From positions 1 to 42,111 of the IMG/VR virus record IMGVR_UViG_3300017527_000425: a stretch of DNA of 42,111 bases; one strand, given 5' to 3'. Shown here piece by piece: positions 7,900-15,056 of the stretch. Every line of letters starts with the position of its first letter. Position 1 is the first letter of the stretch. The DNA comes from a virus. A program made the translations under genes and the position numbers. A model generated the notes under the pieces. The model ran no database searches, was not told the origin of the DNA, and saw nothing but the letters and a program-made list of their open reading frames with translations.

Positions 7900-8157
7900 A
7901 TGTTCAAATCAAATCAATGGATCAAGAGACCGTGGGGCTTGCAACTTGATTGCATGGAAATCACAACAACTAAGTTTGGGGAATATCGCTTGTGGGATTC
8001 ATCGGCGGAGCGCACCGGGGATTATACAATCGGGATATACCCTACGCTGGCAAAAGCCAAAAGGGTTGGCGTGGCGCTCTTGAATGAGGCCATGTGGGAA
8101 GGTGCTGAAAAGTGCGATCATATCATTTGGGGAGGTGGTGTATATGCGGCAACGTGA
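7900..8157 (+). CDS. Early protein, unknown
   Basis: 85 residues, GGGAGG upstream. Trp- and Gly-rich (KRPWGLQLDCMEITTTKFGEYRLWD). The later part resembles short phage proteins with an AP2-like or KOW-like beta unit, but nothing decisive is seen. It overlaps the next gene by 14 nt. Confidence 0.5.
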   Translation: MFKSNQWIKRPWGLQLDCMEITTTKFGEYRLWDSSAERTGDYTIGIYPTLAKAKRVGVALLNEAMWEGAEKCDHIIWGGGVYAAT

Positions 8158-8350
8158 ATTGGCGTTTAAATGTTCGGTGAGCGAATCGCAAATATCGCTT
8201 ATAATGTCCGGGGAGCGGCGTCCATCGTGGGATTTGGCAATTTTGTTGGGTCAGGAGACAGGAACGGAAACGTGGTTCTGGATGGAAAGCACACCGGAAG
8301 AAAAAAAGGCGGCACTGAAATCCGCTGGGAAAAAGGGAGGTGGTAAATAA
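8144..8350 (+). CDS. Cro/CI-type helix-turn-helix regulator
   Basis: 68 residues. ATG 8144 is chosen because GGGGAGGT precedes it by 8 nt; an ATG at 8084 in the same frame has no such site and would run deep into the previous gene. Residues ~3-45 form an HTH of the XRE family: ELAFKCSVSESQISLIMSGE, then RPSWDLAILLGQETG. Probable DNA-binding regulator of the lytic or lysogenic switch. The Lys/Gly-rich C-terminal tail is short, so there is no separate dimerisation domain. Confidence 0.8.
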   Translation: MRQRELAFKCSVSESQISLIMSGERRPSWDLAILLGQETGTETWFWMESTPEEKKAALKSAGKKGGGK

Positions 8351-8351
8351 A

Positions 8352-8543
8352 ATGCCGAGCAAATGGTTACAATTTGAAAGGGTAGAGTTCACCGGAAAAA
8401 CTGAAAAATGGGATGTTATTTCTAAATCAACAGGGGCTATTTTGGGGAGAATAAAGTGGTACGGGCCATGGCGACAATATTGCTTTTTTCCTTCCATTTC
8501 TCCATTTTGCGGAAAGCCATCTTGTATTGAGCCACCAGAATGA
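8352..8543 (+). CDS. Small conserved-looking phage protein, unknown
   Basis: 63 residues from ATG 8352; a GTG at 8340 is possible. The motif W-x-V/D-V-I-S-K-S-T-G-A-I-L-G-x-I-K-W-Y-G-x-W-R-Q-Y-x-F-F-P is a small beta unit I associate with short phage proteins of unknown role. Last gene of the rightward early block; converges with the minus-strand operon 33 nt away. Confidence 0.6.
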   Translation: MPSKWLQFERVEFTGKTEKWDVISKSTGAILGRIKWYGPWRQYCFFPSISPFCGKPSCIEPPE

Positions 8544-8576
8544 TTAACAACATCCTAATCCTGTCGTTCAACGCTT

Positions 8577-8822
8577 TCATTTTTTTTGTCCCTTCCATTT
8601 GTAAAACGGTCCCCAAGCAACATGATTTGGTGATGGCTGATTTATGAACGGTTCACCATCTTTTTTTAGGAAAAGGGGGCCGAAGTATGGGCTGTGTGTC
8701 CACTTCCATAATTTCCCGTTTATGTCCACACCTTCCCCGAAATAGAGAGCATGTGAACAGCTTGCGCAGTATTCGCAGTTGTAATGATGACAATCTAGGC
8801 TTGTACATTTATCTATACCCAT
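8577..8822 (-). CDS. Cys/His-rich small protein, unknown
   Basis: 81 residues if started at ATG 8822 with AGGA upstream; a GTG at 8843 is an alternative. The N-terminal region holds C6, C11, C16, C19, C22 and several His residues (a CHHYNCEYCASCSH cluster), which should bind zinc. The C-terminal half is Trp/Pro/Gly-rich. Last gene of the leftward early operon, overlapping the previous gene by 14 nt. Confidence 0.55.
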   Translation of the reverse strand: MGIDKCTSLDCHHYNCEYCASCSHALYFGEGVDINGKLWKWTHSPYFGPLFLKKDGEPFINQPSPNHVAWGPFYKWKGQKK

Positions 8823-9423
8823 GCCCCCACTTCCTATCCTCACGCTCCTCTATTCTTTTTCGGAATTTCAAATAATCGCGTTTCCATGAACTCTGCCAAC
8901 CGCATCGCCGCCCATATTTGCGGTGCAGCGTTGCCATTGTTTCCAGATTATCAGTACAAATATTGTCCCAAATATCATGCCACACAACATCATAGCGGGT
9001 GTTTTTGGGTGGTTTGTATTCAAGGGCGTTTGCGTGGATTATGGTTAACATGGGGTGGGTGAAATGAGAGCCAACTAAATTGATTACATCGGCTTCCTTT
9101 TCGACTACGACAACAGAATTAACCTCGGTTTTTTTAAGTATGGCGCTCAAGCAAACTCCAAGGCCCAACCCGTTAATCAGAACGGAACCTTTTGCAGCGT
9201 GAATAAAGGATATGTGATCTCCGATTTCATCAGGCGTGTTCGACATAATTGTCTGTCCGTTTCTTGTAAGGCGCTTGTATGTTCCGGGTTCATAGTTGGT
9301 TGTTGGGCCACTGGAAAACATTGAACGGATGTTGTGAAATTCGGCATCTTCTTTTGTGATTACAAAGGTGCTTATTTTCCAGGCTCCTATTTTACTATCG
9401 GGAATATCAACACTTATCTTCAT
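8809..9423 (-). CDS. SAM-dependent methyltransferase-fold protein (spermidine-synthase-like)
   Basis: 204 residues. Residues ~80-155 carry a class I methyltransferase core: motif I INGLGLG (84-89 region), acidic residue after strand 2 (VVVVEKE, ~104-110), then HANALEY and YDVVWHDIWD (144-152). This is the pattern of spermidine-synthase-like methyltransferases that recur in phages. The substrate cannot be told from sequence. The C-terminus (WKRDYLKFRKRIEER) is basic. It lies in the leftward early operon with nuclease and SSB genes. Confidence 0.7.
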   Translation of the reverse strand: MKISVDIPDSKIGAWKISTFVITKEDAEFHNIRSMFSSGPTTNYEPGTYKRLTRNGQTIMSNTPDEIGDHISFIHAAKGSVLINGLGLGVCLSAILKKTEVNSVVVVEKEADVINLVGSHFTHPMLTIIHANALEYKPPKNTRYDVVWHDIWDNICTDNLETMATLHRKYGRRCGWQSSWKRDYLKFRKRIEEREDRKWGHGYR

Positions 9424-9447
9424 TTTATAACTTCCTTCCTTTAGTCT

Positions 9448-9678
9448 TCATGGCGGATGACAAAGTTTGTGACACCAAAGGGAATTTTCCAGAGAATCAT
9501 CCCCGCCCGCGGCGACCGACTTAATATGGTGGATGCTGCCCTCTTCAAAATAGCACCATTTACCACAAACTTCACAGTTAAATTCAGCCCTCTTATAAGC
9601 TGCCATTCGTAGTTTATGATAATCTTCTTTGTTTAATTTGATTCGCTTTTTCTTTGGGTCGGGGTTGAAATATTCCAC
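9448..9678 (-). CDS. HNH endonuclease-like protein
   Basis: 76 residues from GTG 9678, preceded by AGAGGAA; a longer TTG start at 9708 has no SD. It has CEVCGKWC, then SIHHIKSVAAGGDDSLENSLWCHKLCH: the paired Cys, HH, N and CxxxC residues of an HNH nuclease. The domain is nearly the whole protein, and it stops two residues after the last Cys-His. It starts on the last base of the upstream stop codon. Possibly a nickase involved in recombination or packaging, or a selfish element. Confidence 0.75.
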   Translation of the reverse strand: MEYFNPDPKKKRIKLNKEDYHKLRMAAYKRAEFNCEVCGKWCYFEEGSIHHIKSVAAGGDDSLENSLWCHKLCHPP

Positions 9679-9899
9679 TACAGTTCCTCTAAGTCTAAAT
9701 AGCCCCAACCCTCGTCGGCCATCTCGTAATTGTATTTTTTAAGAATGAAGTCTTTCAAATCCTTTGGTAATTCAATATCGTTGATTTCAACATGAGCTGG
9801 TATTCTTGGTTCATTCCATCTATCGCCGGATTCTTTTTCATATTTAGCGTGGACTGTTACTTCAATTTCAACAGGAAATGGGTAGTTAATCTCGGTCAT
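9678..9899 (-). CDS. Small acidic protein, unknown
   Basis: 73 residues. A beta-rich first half (FPVEIEVTVHAKYEKESGDRW) is followed by an acidic helical tail ending GYLDLEEL. No family recognised. It uses TAG as its stop, so UAG serves as an ordinary stop in this genome. An SD (GGAGG) precedes the start. Confidence 0.55.
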   Translation of the reverse strand: MTEINYPFPVEIEVTVHAKYEKESGDRWNEPRIPAHVEINDIELPKDLKDFILKKYNYEMADEGWGYLDLEEL

Positions 9900-9909
9900 A
9901 GTGCCTCCT

Positions 9910-10293
9910 TCACCCTGTCATAAACCGTTCTGATTTATGCCAACTCAAATATGATCTGAGAATATCGAGCTGGCTTCTTAGATCCTTCATTGATTCTATA
10001 CAGGCCTTTTCAACACCAAGCGCGACCTCATATTTCATTTCTAATTTACTGACTTCACGATCCCCGGAAACTAATTCTTTTCTGATGGTTACGGGATCAT
10101 CGGATAGCTCTAATATTTTTCTTGCATAAGCAATTCGCCAATCCCGTTTCTTCTGAGCGCGGTCTTCAATGAGCTGAGAATATTCAACATTCTTAGAATT
10201 AAGCAGAATATTTTTCTTCTTTATTCCATGCTCAATTTGAGATACCGTGATTTCTAATTCTGATGGTGCCGGTGGTGTTTTGGATGGGAACAT
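9910..10293 (-). CDS. Coiled-coil early protein, unknown
   Basis: 127 residues with long charged helices (~20-120: heptad-like KKNILLNSKNVEYSQLIEDR, then SKLEMKYEVALGVEKACIES). Similar coiled-coil proteins often sit beside SSB and RecB-like nucleases in phage recombination operons. An AGGA lies 9 nt upstream of ATG 10293. Its 5' end overlaps the next gene by 62 nt, which is large for this genome, so one of the two boundaries may be off. Confidence 0.6.
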   Translation of the reverse strand: MFPSKTPPAPSELEITVSQIEHGIKKKNILLNSKNVEYSQLIEDRAQKKRDWRIAYARKILELSDDPVTIRKELVSGDREVSKLEMKYEVALGVEKACIESMKDLRSQLDILRSYLSWHKSERFMTG

Positions 10294-10456
10294 GTGTTTT
10301 TATCCTTTGATAATTATCTAGTTTACATTTTGGACATTTATTTTTACGTCTTACATCCTTTAAAAAAAATAATGATTTGCAATTAAAATTCCTGCATCTA
10401 ACCCAAGAACGATCAAATTCCGACCGGAACCATCTGTCTGTTAATTTTTTAGTCAT
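10232..10456 (-). CDS. Zinc-ribbon small protein
   Basis: 74 residues starting at ATG 10456, with GGAGGT directly upstream. Cysteines C-x4-C and C-x2-C (CRNFNC, then CPKC) form a zinc ribbon at about residues 20-45. The C-terminal part overlaps the downstream gene and looks less constrained. Role unknown; probably nucleic-acid binding. Confidence 0.6.
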   Translation of the reverse strand: MTKKLTDRWFRSEFDRSWVRCRNFNCKSLFFLKDVRRKNKCPKCKLDNYQRIKTHVPIQNTTGTIRIRNHGISN

Positions 10457-10467
10457 AGAGACCTCCA

Positions 10468-11175
10468 TCAAAAAGGAATGCCGTCGTCTTCTGCATCGAC
10501 TCCCGGTTCACGTGGTTCTTGTTTTTCCCAGGGATCTTGATCCGGACCGATAATCCGGTTTCCAGATTGACCTTGCTGGCCGGTTTCATTGTATTCTTTA
10601 GAATTAAAATCAGGCGGATTGTCTTGAAAAGTTTCACGTTCTTTTATAACAGAATTAAAAGCTGTGGCAGTATCAACTCTACCACCCCCTAAAGGAGGGC
10701 CGTCTTCTATCTTACACACTGCTCTAAGCCCTGCTCCTACGCCGAGTTTGCCCATATAATCGTAAGCGTAAAAACCGATGTACGCCTGGACTATACAGCC
10801 GCCATAAATTTCATTTTCGTCTTTGAGTTCTTCATTGTACACATTGACAATTTGAGGTTGCCAAGCACTTTTAGCATTGAAAAATATTTTGCCATAGTAA
10901 AAGTTGGTCTTGTCGATTTCACCATCTTTAATGGCTTTTGATTCGCCATTCCTAAGAGGAAGATTCAGTTTTGTGTAAAAGTCGGATGGATTGCTAGGCC
11001 ATTTTTTCATTGCTGCTGCCCTGATTGCGTTTCTTAACCCTGACATATCCTCAGCCTTATCAATCAAGAAAGTCGCTGAAAATTTCGGCGGATTGTCTTT
11101 AAAAGCTTTTGGTTCAAACAACTCCGGGTAAACGATAGTACATGGTGGTGTTAAACTAATTGTTGGATCTTGCAT
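10468..11175 (-). CDS. Phage single-stranded DNA-binding protein (DUF2815-like)
   Basis: 235 residues; GGAGGT upstream. The start (TPPCTIVYPELFEPKAF, then PPKFSATFLIDK) and the middle (YYGKIFFNAKSAWQPQIV.., IYGGCIVQAYIGFYAYDY, KLGVGAGLRAV) match the DUF2815 / T7 gp2.5-like OB-fold SSB group. The disordered tail ends in an acidic tip, EDDGIPF, the hallmark by which SSBs recruit replication partners. It protects ssDNA during replication or recombination. Next to a Cas4/RecB-like nuclease, as in many phage recombination modules. Confidence 0.9.
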   Translation of the reverse strand: MQDPTISLTPPCTIVYPELFEPKAFKDNPPKFSATFLIDKAEDMSGLRNAIRAAAMKKWPSNPSDFYTKLNLPLRNGESKAIKDGEIDKTNFYYGKIFFNAKSAWQPQIVNVYNEELKDENEIYGGCIVQAYIGFYAYDYMGKLGVGAGLRAVCKIEDGPPLGGGRVDTATAFNSVIKERETFQDNPPDFNSKEYNETGQQGQSGNRIIGPDQDPWEKQEPREPGVDAEDDGIPF

Positions 11176-11177
11176 GA

Positions 11178-12035
11178 TTACCTCCTTTGATATTGTTGGC
11201 AGAAATCTTTTACGTCACAATAATATTCACATCTGGTAGACTCCCCAGGACGTTTGACGATTGTATAGGTGTCTTTTGGTTTTGATTCGGCTAATTTATT
11301 AACCAATTTTATCGCATCCATTTCATCTTCAAATAATCTGGTAGCTTTTTTGTTGCCCTTTTTAATCACAGCATATTTGGTGGGTTTCTCCCATCTTTCT
11401 TCAGGAGTGCATTCTGGTAGTTTGCTGTCTGGTAGATCCTTACAATTTTCATGTTTAGCAATGCGATCTAAAATATAATCATTTGTTTGAGACATTTCCC
11501 ATTTCTTAACAGGCAAAACAGCTACTTGATGTTTTGGATAATCAGGTACTTTAGCAGCTTGGATTTTAGACCAGTCCCGAAAGATACAACATATTTTCAT
11601 TGCCGAAACATCAAATCCATTTTGTTTTAAAATCCATTTGTAAATATTTAATTGAGCTTCCCAGTCAGGTTTCACACCGTCAATTAATACCCACCTTGAC
11701 GTTAGTTTATAATCCCAAAGCACTTTATCAGAATCATAAAAATCCGGACTTCCAGATACCGTCCACAACCCACAAGTAGCCTTTAGCTGTTCTTCGATTA
11801 AAGCGTTTTTCACACCGCTGCGTTCAAGAATATAATGCAGATTATTTCCTACGAGGGGATAGATAAGGTCGGATACATCAATTTCTATTTTATCTTTATA
11901 TCTGTGCCTTAGTTCTCTGATTTGGGGCGGTCCTGGAAGCTCTGAGGCCGAATAATCACCTGTTTTATAATAGGGATCATTTGACAAGGATTTAAATAAG
12001 GTGTCAGGAAGGTTTGTTTTGTTTGTGTATTTCAT
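11178..12035 (-). CDS. Cas4/RecB-like PD-(D/E)XK nuclease with Fe-S cysteines
   Basis: 285 residues. Visible motifs: H67, D98 in SGSPDFYD, D108-Y-K110 in LWDYKLTSRW, and Q128..Y132 in EAQLNIYKW (the QxxxY motif). Cysteines C88 plus C269, C273 and C279 at the C-terminus would hold a 4Fe-4S cluster, as in Cas4 and AddB. It should be a 5'-3' or structure-specific exonuclease that makes recombinogenic ssDNA for the SSB encoded 2 nt downstream. SD AGGA before ATG 12035. Confidence 0.88.
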   Translation of the reverse strand: MKYTNKTNLPDTLFKSLSNDPYYKTGDYSASELPGPPQIRELRHRYKDKIEIDVSDLIYPLVGNNLHYILERSGVKNALIEEQLKATCGLWTVSGSPDFYDSDKVLWDYKLTSRWVLIDGVKPDWEAQLNIYKWILKQNGFDVSAMKICCIFRDWSKIQAAKVPDYPKHQVAVLPVKKWEMSQTNDYILDRIAKHENCKDLPDSKLPECTPEERWEKPTKYAVIKKGNKKATRLFEDEMDAIKLVNKLAESKPKDTYTIVKRPGESTRCEYYCDVKDFCQQYQRR

Positions 12036-12050
12036 TTAATTTCCTTTATT

Positions 12051-12275
12051 TTATGCCTGTACTATTACATGAACAAATCCAGGCCTATCGCTACAAGGTA
12101 CTCTCCCCAAAGATTCATCAAATCTCCAACCATGTGTTGTACCACAAGGATTTTTCTCTTCTGCAAGGTTTTCAATATCGTGATTCGACCAATCTTGTGG
12201 TATGCATAATTGCAACGATAACAATTCAGCACAAATTATTTCTGGTACATAATCATAGGCAATAGGCTTAGTCAT
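12051..12275 (-). CDS. Small early protein, unknown
   Basis: 74 residues from ATG 12275, with GGGAGGT 5 nt upstream. Contains three scattered cysteines and several Trp/His residues (CIPQDWSNHDIENLAEEKNP). No family recognised. Overlaps the upstream gene by 8 nt. Confidence 0.5.
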   Translation of the reverse strand: MTKPIAYDYVPEIICAELLSLQLCIPQDWSNHDIENLAEEKNPCGTTHGWRFDESLGRVPCSDRPGFVHVIVQA

Positions 12276-12438
12276 CCTCAACCTCCCTTATCTCAAATTT
12301 GGATTTAAATTTCGTCAGTCTCAACGGGGGAACAAACCTCCGGAAAGTTTCGTCCCAGTATTGCTGCTGCAACTTGTCGGTTTCGCGTATCAGAAATTCC
12401 AGTTTGTTTTTTAGTAATTCATATTCTTTATCTGTCAT
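12268..12438 (-). CDS. Small helical protein, unknown
   Basis: 56 residues from ATG 12438 (GGGAG 8 nt upstream; TAATG coupling to the upstream gene). Charged helix (MTDKEYELLKNKLEFLIRET) then a basic segment. No family recognised. Confidence 0.5.
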   Translation of the reverse strand: MTDKEYELLKNKLEFLIRETDKLQQQYWDETFRRFVPPLRLTKFKSKFEIREVEDD

Positions 12439-12641
12439 TAGTGTCGCTCCCATATCGGTTTAGAAACCCTATGGGCTTCTTTAATTCGTCTCTGACAGCC
12501 CTCACAACGACAAAACGGTACATTGTCACGATGAGATAACACGGACCCACACTCAGGGCATAATTCCAGCTTGGTTCCGATTTTAGGTCTTGGTGGTTTT
12601 TTTATGTTCAGAAATTCACAAATCCATTCAGGGGTTTCCAT
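12438..12641 (-). CDS. Zinc-ribbon small protein
   Basis: 67 residues from ATG 12641, with GGAGGC 4 nt upstream. Cysteines CPECG, then CRCEGC, form a zinc ribbon around residues 28-50. Basic tail. Probably a nucleic-acid-binding or protein-adaptor protein; role unknown. Confidence 0.6.
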   Translation of the reverse strand: METPEWICEFLNIKKPPRPKIGTKLELCPECGSVLSHRDNVPFCRCEGCQRRIKEAHRVSKPIWERH

Positions 12642-12676
12642 AGTTGCCTCCAATTAACTCTCGTCTATAATTGGTC

Positions 12677-12868
12677 CTATATATGGTGGCCGAGTTCAAC
12701 CGTATCTTTTCCTCCAGCAATTACGGTACGTTGCAATTCATCAGCGCAAGTTTCTAGCACCTGTGCTTCGGCATACCACGCTTGTTGCGTCATTGAGTTT
12801 TTAGTTTTATCGCCCGCTTTTCTGCAATTCTCCGCTTGTTTTCTCCATTTTGCTATTAAATTTTCCAT
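12677..12868 (-). CDS. Small helical protein, first gene of the leftward operon
   Basis: 63 residues, GGAGGA upstream of ATG 12868. Entirely helical and amphipathic (ENLIAKWRKQAENCRKAGDK, then QQAWYAEAQVLETCADELQR). Reminiscent of short phage helical-hairpin proteins but not assignable. Follows a ~170-nt structured leader. Confidence 0.55.
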   Translation of the reverse strand: MENLIAKWRKQAENCRKAGDKTKNSMTQQAWYAEAQVLETCADELQRTVIAGGKDTVELGHHI

Positions 12869-13043
12869 AATGTCCTCCTTATATTAAGGGGTGGCTCCCG
12901 TACCACCCCGCCAGAATCTGGTATAGGGACATCTGGTTCATCCCCAAATCTCATAAAATTTAACCCCGCTGGGGATACGGACGGTCACACAAAGCCTGAC
13001 ATACCGGCTACCTCCTTTCTGGGATCGTTTTAAGCATGGTTCT
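12869..13043 (-). promoter_or_regulatory. Structured 5' leader of the leftward early operon
   Basis: About 170 nt between the leftward promoter and the first gene. A perfect 7-bp hairpin (GGGGTGG 12888-12894 with CCACCCC 12903-12909) lies just before the SD, and CCCC-gct-GGGG lies near 12964-12974. On the minus strand an AGGAGGT stands 7 nt before a five-codon ORF, MSGFV, stop. This could be an attenuator, antitermination site or leader peptide; nothing proves function. Confidence 0.4.
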
Positions 13044-13073
13044 ATTATAAACATAGTCGATTAACGTTGTCAA
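13044..13073 (-). promoter_or_regulatory. Strong leftward early promoter
   Basis: On the minus strand: TTGACA (13068-13073), an 18-nt spacer, and TATAAT (13044-13049), both boxes perfect. Its -35 lies in ACGTTGTCAA, which recurs inverted as TTAACAACGT at 13107-13116 with one mismatch, a likely operator pair for a repressor. Confidence 0.85.
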
Positions 13074-13127
13074 GGATTTTATTCACATAATATAAAAATA
13101 AATATTTTAACAACGTCTATTATTTTG

Positions 13128-13157
13128 TTGACAGACCTATTCATATCGTGATATGTA
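13128..13157 (+). promoter_or_regulatory. Repressor-gene promoter and operator
   Basis: TTGACA at 13128-13133, then an inverted repeat CATATC-gt-GATATG at 13142-13155. A TATGTA at 13152-13157 (18-nt spacer) would place the transcript start at or next to ATG 13164, so the mRNA may be leaderless. TATAAA at 13156 is a better box but too far from the -35. The palindrome overlaps the -10 region and is a good operator candidate. The 50 bp to its left are very AT-rich. Confidence 0.55.
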
Positions 13158-13163
13158 TAAATT

Positions 13164-13352
13164 ATGAAATTAAATATTGAGAAAATAAAAAGAGAGAAAA
13201 CAAGGCTGGGTATGACATTACAGCAAATTGCGGATATATCCGGCATCAAACACCGACAGCAAATTGATTATTATTTAAGGACTGCGAGTATTAAAGGCGC
13301 TGAAATATTTGCAAAGGCTTTTGATGTTGAGCCGAAGGATTTGATTGTATGA
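13164..13352 (+). CDS. Small CI/Cro-like DNA-binding protein
   Basis: 62 residues. The helical fold matches a lambda-repressor-like HTH: MTLQQIADISGIKHRQQIDY (residues ~17-36), then a YLRTASIKGAEIFAKAFDVEP helix pair that ends such domains. It has no second domain, so it is likely a Cro-size regulator. There is no SD before the ATG, consistent with a leaderless mRNA. Divergent from the leftward early promoter, the classical place for the lysis/lysogeny switch. Confidence 0.8.
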   Translation: MKLNIEKIKREKTRLGMTLQQIADISGIKHRQQIDYYLRTASIKGAEIFAKAFDVEPKDLIV

Positions 13353-13387
13353 CCCCAGACCCTAAACATGGAGGTTGGAATGGTAGC

Positions 13388-13498
13388 ACAAAAAAAGCCA
13401 CCAAGTTGCACCTTGGTGGCTTTGATTGGTGCGGTGACCATCCAGACCGTTCACCGCTGACACCTCCCCCGCATTCTGGGCCAGATGCCGTAAGTTAA
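13388..13498 (-). ncRNA. Candidate minus-strand small RNA
   Basis: A minus-strand promoter (13505-13533) precedes ~110 nt without a credible ORF. The predicted transcript has a hairpin GCGGTGA/TCACCGC (13451-13457 with 13431-13437). It ends in a perfect 12-bp hairpin (13412-13423 with 13394-13405) followed, on this strand, by a run of Us. It would stop just before running antisense into the repressor gene. No known family recognised. Confidence 0.5.
13394..13423 (-). terminator. Terminator hairpin, best in the minus direction
   Basis: AAAGCCACCAAG and CTTGGTGGCTTT form a perfect 12-bp stem around a 6-nt loop. The minus strand has seven Ts from the stem end outward (As 13390-13396); the plus strand has only three. 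It may act weakly for the plus-strand repressor transcript too. Confidence 0.75.
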
Positions 13499-13504
13499 TG
13501 ATTA

Positions 13505-13533
13505 AACATAGTATAACGTGGAATTTATGTCAA
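13505..13533 (-). promoter_or_regulatory. Minus-strand promoter for the small RNA
   Basis: TTGACA (complement of 13528-13533), 17-nt spacer, TATGTT (complement of 13505-13510). It overlaps the start of the plus-strand gene at 13527. Confidence 0.6.
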
Positions 13534-13715
13534 TAGTAATTTATTTAAATGAAAATTTTTATGCAACATGCCCTGTATGCCGTTCCCAGGAATGGTTGTT
13601 ACCGATAAACGGCCCTGGTGACCAATGGAATAGTTTATTAGGGAGTGAATGTGCTAATTGTGGGTTTTTTATTGAGTGGAAATCAATAAAAAAGGAGGGT
13701 GAAGACAGATTTTGA
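13527..13715 (+). CDS. Zinc-ribbon small protein
   Basis: 62 residues from ATG 13527; GTG 13518 would add three residues. No SD precedes either, and a TATAAC lies at 13512, so the message may be leaderless. Cysteines CPVC and CANC (about residues 15-45) form a zinc ribbon. Role unknown. Confidence 0.5.
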   Translation: MSIVIYLNENFYATCPVCRSQEWLLPINGPGDQWNSLLGSECANCGFFIEWKSIKKEGEDRF

Positions 13716-13924
13716 TGAATTTAGATGATTTAAAAAAAGTCTCATGCCCATTTACGGCATATCAAAAAGGTCAACCTGCTGTTGTTGTCGGGTTCTCACA
13801 AAACGACCCCTTAGGCGTTGGCGGTGGGATATTTCCAGACATGCCAACCGTTTATTTTGAAAAAGGCGGGTGGGTGTTACTGCAAGATTTTTTAAAACAT
13901 TACGAATTAAAAGATGAACAATGA
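13715..13924 (+). CDS. Small protein, unknown
   Basis: 69 residues from ATG 13715, overlapping the preceding stop by 1 nt. A GGAGGG about 15 nt upstream is rather far. Beta-rich ([18 protein letters not shown], then [15 protein letters not shown]). No family recognised. Confidence 0.5.
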   Translation: MNLDDLKKVSCPFTAYQKGQPAVVVGFSQNDPLGVGGGIFPDMPTVYFEKGGWVLLQDFLKHYELKDEQ

Positions 13925-14040
13925 TGGGAATGGCATCAACTATAATTTTATTTATTGGAATAACCGCCCTGGCTCTATCGCTAGGTTACAAGATAGATTG
14001 CCTGGAGAAAAAAATTGATAAATTAATAAAGGAAAAATGA
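13921..14040 (+). CDS. Tiny membrane protein
   Basis: 39 residues, overlapping both neighbours by 4 nt (ATGA at each junction), which supports translation. One transmembrane helix ([20 protein letters not shown]), then a short charged tail ([13 protein letters not shown]). It could be a superinfection-exclusion or membrane-adaptor protein, but nothing specific is seen. Confidence 0.55.
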   Translation: MMGMASTIILFIGITALALSLGYKIDCLEKKIDKLIKEK

Positions 14041-14354
14041 CAAGTTTTCAAGCAAAAACTTATATGGATTTTGGTAAGTTATATCTTTCGGTAACTCACA
14101 ACGGTTATCAATGGTCCTCTTTGTATCTTTCTGACCCGAAGGTTGAAATCCCACAAATAATAAAAGTACTTGAAAAGGCATTGAAAGAAACCTTGAATAA
14201 CGGACGCAAATGTAAGACAGACGTAGAAAAATTAAGAGCTGAAATCATAAAGGTAACGACTCAAATAAATTTACACAAAAACAAGATTGCAAGGCTCGAA
14301 AAACAAATTAGGAAGATCATGTACGAAAAACCCACGCTCATATCAACCAGATAG
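14037..14354 (+). CDS. Coiled-coil protein, unknown
   Basis: 105 residues. A beta-like N-terminal part (KTYMDFGKLYLSVTHNGYQW) precedes a helix ~45-95 with heptads (LRAEIIKVTTQINLHKNKIA) that should form a coiled coil. Stop codon is TAG. No family recognised. Confidence 0.5.
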   Translation: MTSFQAKTYMDFGKLYLSVTHNGYQWSSLYLSDPKVEIPQIIKVLEKALKETLNNGRKCKTDVEKLRAEIIKVTTQINLHKNKIARLEKQIRKIMYEKPTLISTR

Positions 14355-14357
14355 AAT

Positions 14358-14564
14358 ATGAAAAAGCCAGAAATAACAGAAAAAGAATTTTTTGACTGGG
14401 CAAAACATAACTGGATTGAATATGCGGCATGGACTAATTTTTCCGGTTACAGGTTGCGATTCAAGAGAAACATGACAGGAACGTATCGGGTCTATTTAGG
14501 CAAGAATATTTTATACGAAGGGTTAAATTTTAATTCTGCTGCTAAAGCATTTAATGAGGGTTAA
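14358..14564 (+). CDS. Small protein, unknown
   Basis: 68 residues, 3 nt after the previous stop. Aromatic- and Lys-rich (EFFDWAKHNWIEYAAWTNFS). The second half looks like a small beta unit (GTYRVYLGKNILYEG). No family recognised. Confidence 0.5.
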   Translation: MKKPEITEKEFFDWAKHNWIEYAAWTNFSGYRLRFKRNMTGTYRVYLGKNILYEGLNFNSAAKAFNEG

Positions 14565-14573
14565 GGAGGCAAA

Positions 14574-15056
14574 ATGGCGTATCTCACAAAAAAAGGCAAA
14601 ACATTAGAAGGTAAACGTCTCGAAACATTTTTAGCATTTTGGGACGTTTTTAATTACAAATCCGGAAAAGCCGAAGCTGCCGATTCATGGCTTGCCATTC
14701 CGACTCTAACTGATAAAATAGTAGGTGAGATATTACATGCTGCAAGACAAGAGGCGATACGAAGGCCAGAACTAAAAAAGCGCGGTACAACCCCTAAAAT
14801 GGCCCAGGGTTGGCTCACATCGAGAAGGTGGGAGGATGAGATGTACCAAACTCAAAGTCCCCGTAAACGCCAAATAAAACCGTCCAGACTCGATAATTTG
14901 AGGAGGGCATATAAGATGTTAACTCAATTGGGAGAAGACGCTTTCCAGTCCTATTGTAAACAGCTTCGGATGCCACCAGAGGACATTGAAGTGGTTTTAC
15001 TCAAGGATAAACGTGCGGCAATATTAAAACGCAAAGGTTTTGATGTGGTGGTATGA
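14574..15056 (+). CDS. Replication-protein-like (replisome organiser C-terminal type)
   Basis: 160 residues, GGAGG upstream. Residues ~20-85 match the C-terminal module of phage replication initiators: FLAFWDVFNYKSGKAEAADSW, then ILHAARQEA, then the signature PKMAQGWLTSRRWEDE (usually hPaTWLnggRWeDE). The usual N-terminal winged helix is absent. It may be a stand-alone replication accessory that recruits the host helicase. The helicase and polymerase would then come from the host; none is encoded here. Confidence 0.6.
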   Translation: MAYLTKKGKTLEGKRLETFLAFWDVFNYKSGKAEAADSWLAIPTLTDKIVGEILHAARQEAIRRPELKKRGTTPKMAQGWLTSRRWEDEMYQTQSPRKRQIKPSRLDNLRRAYKMLTQLGEDAFQSYCKQLRMPPEDIEVVLLKDKRAAILKRKGFDVVV

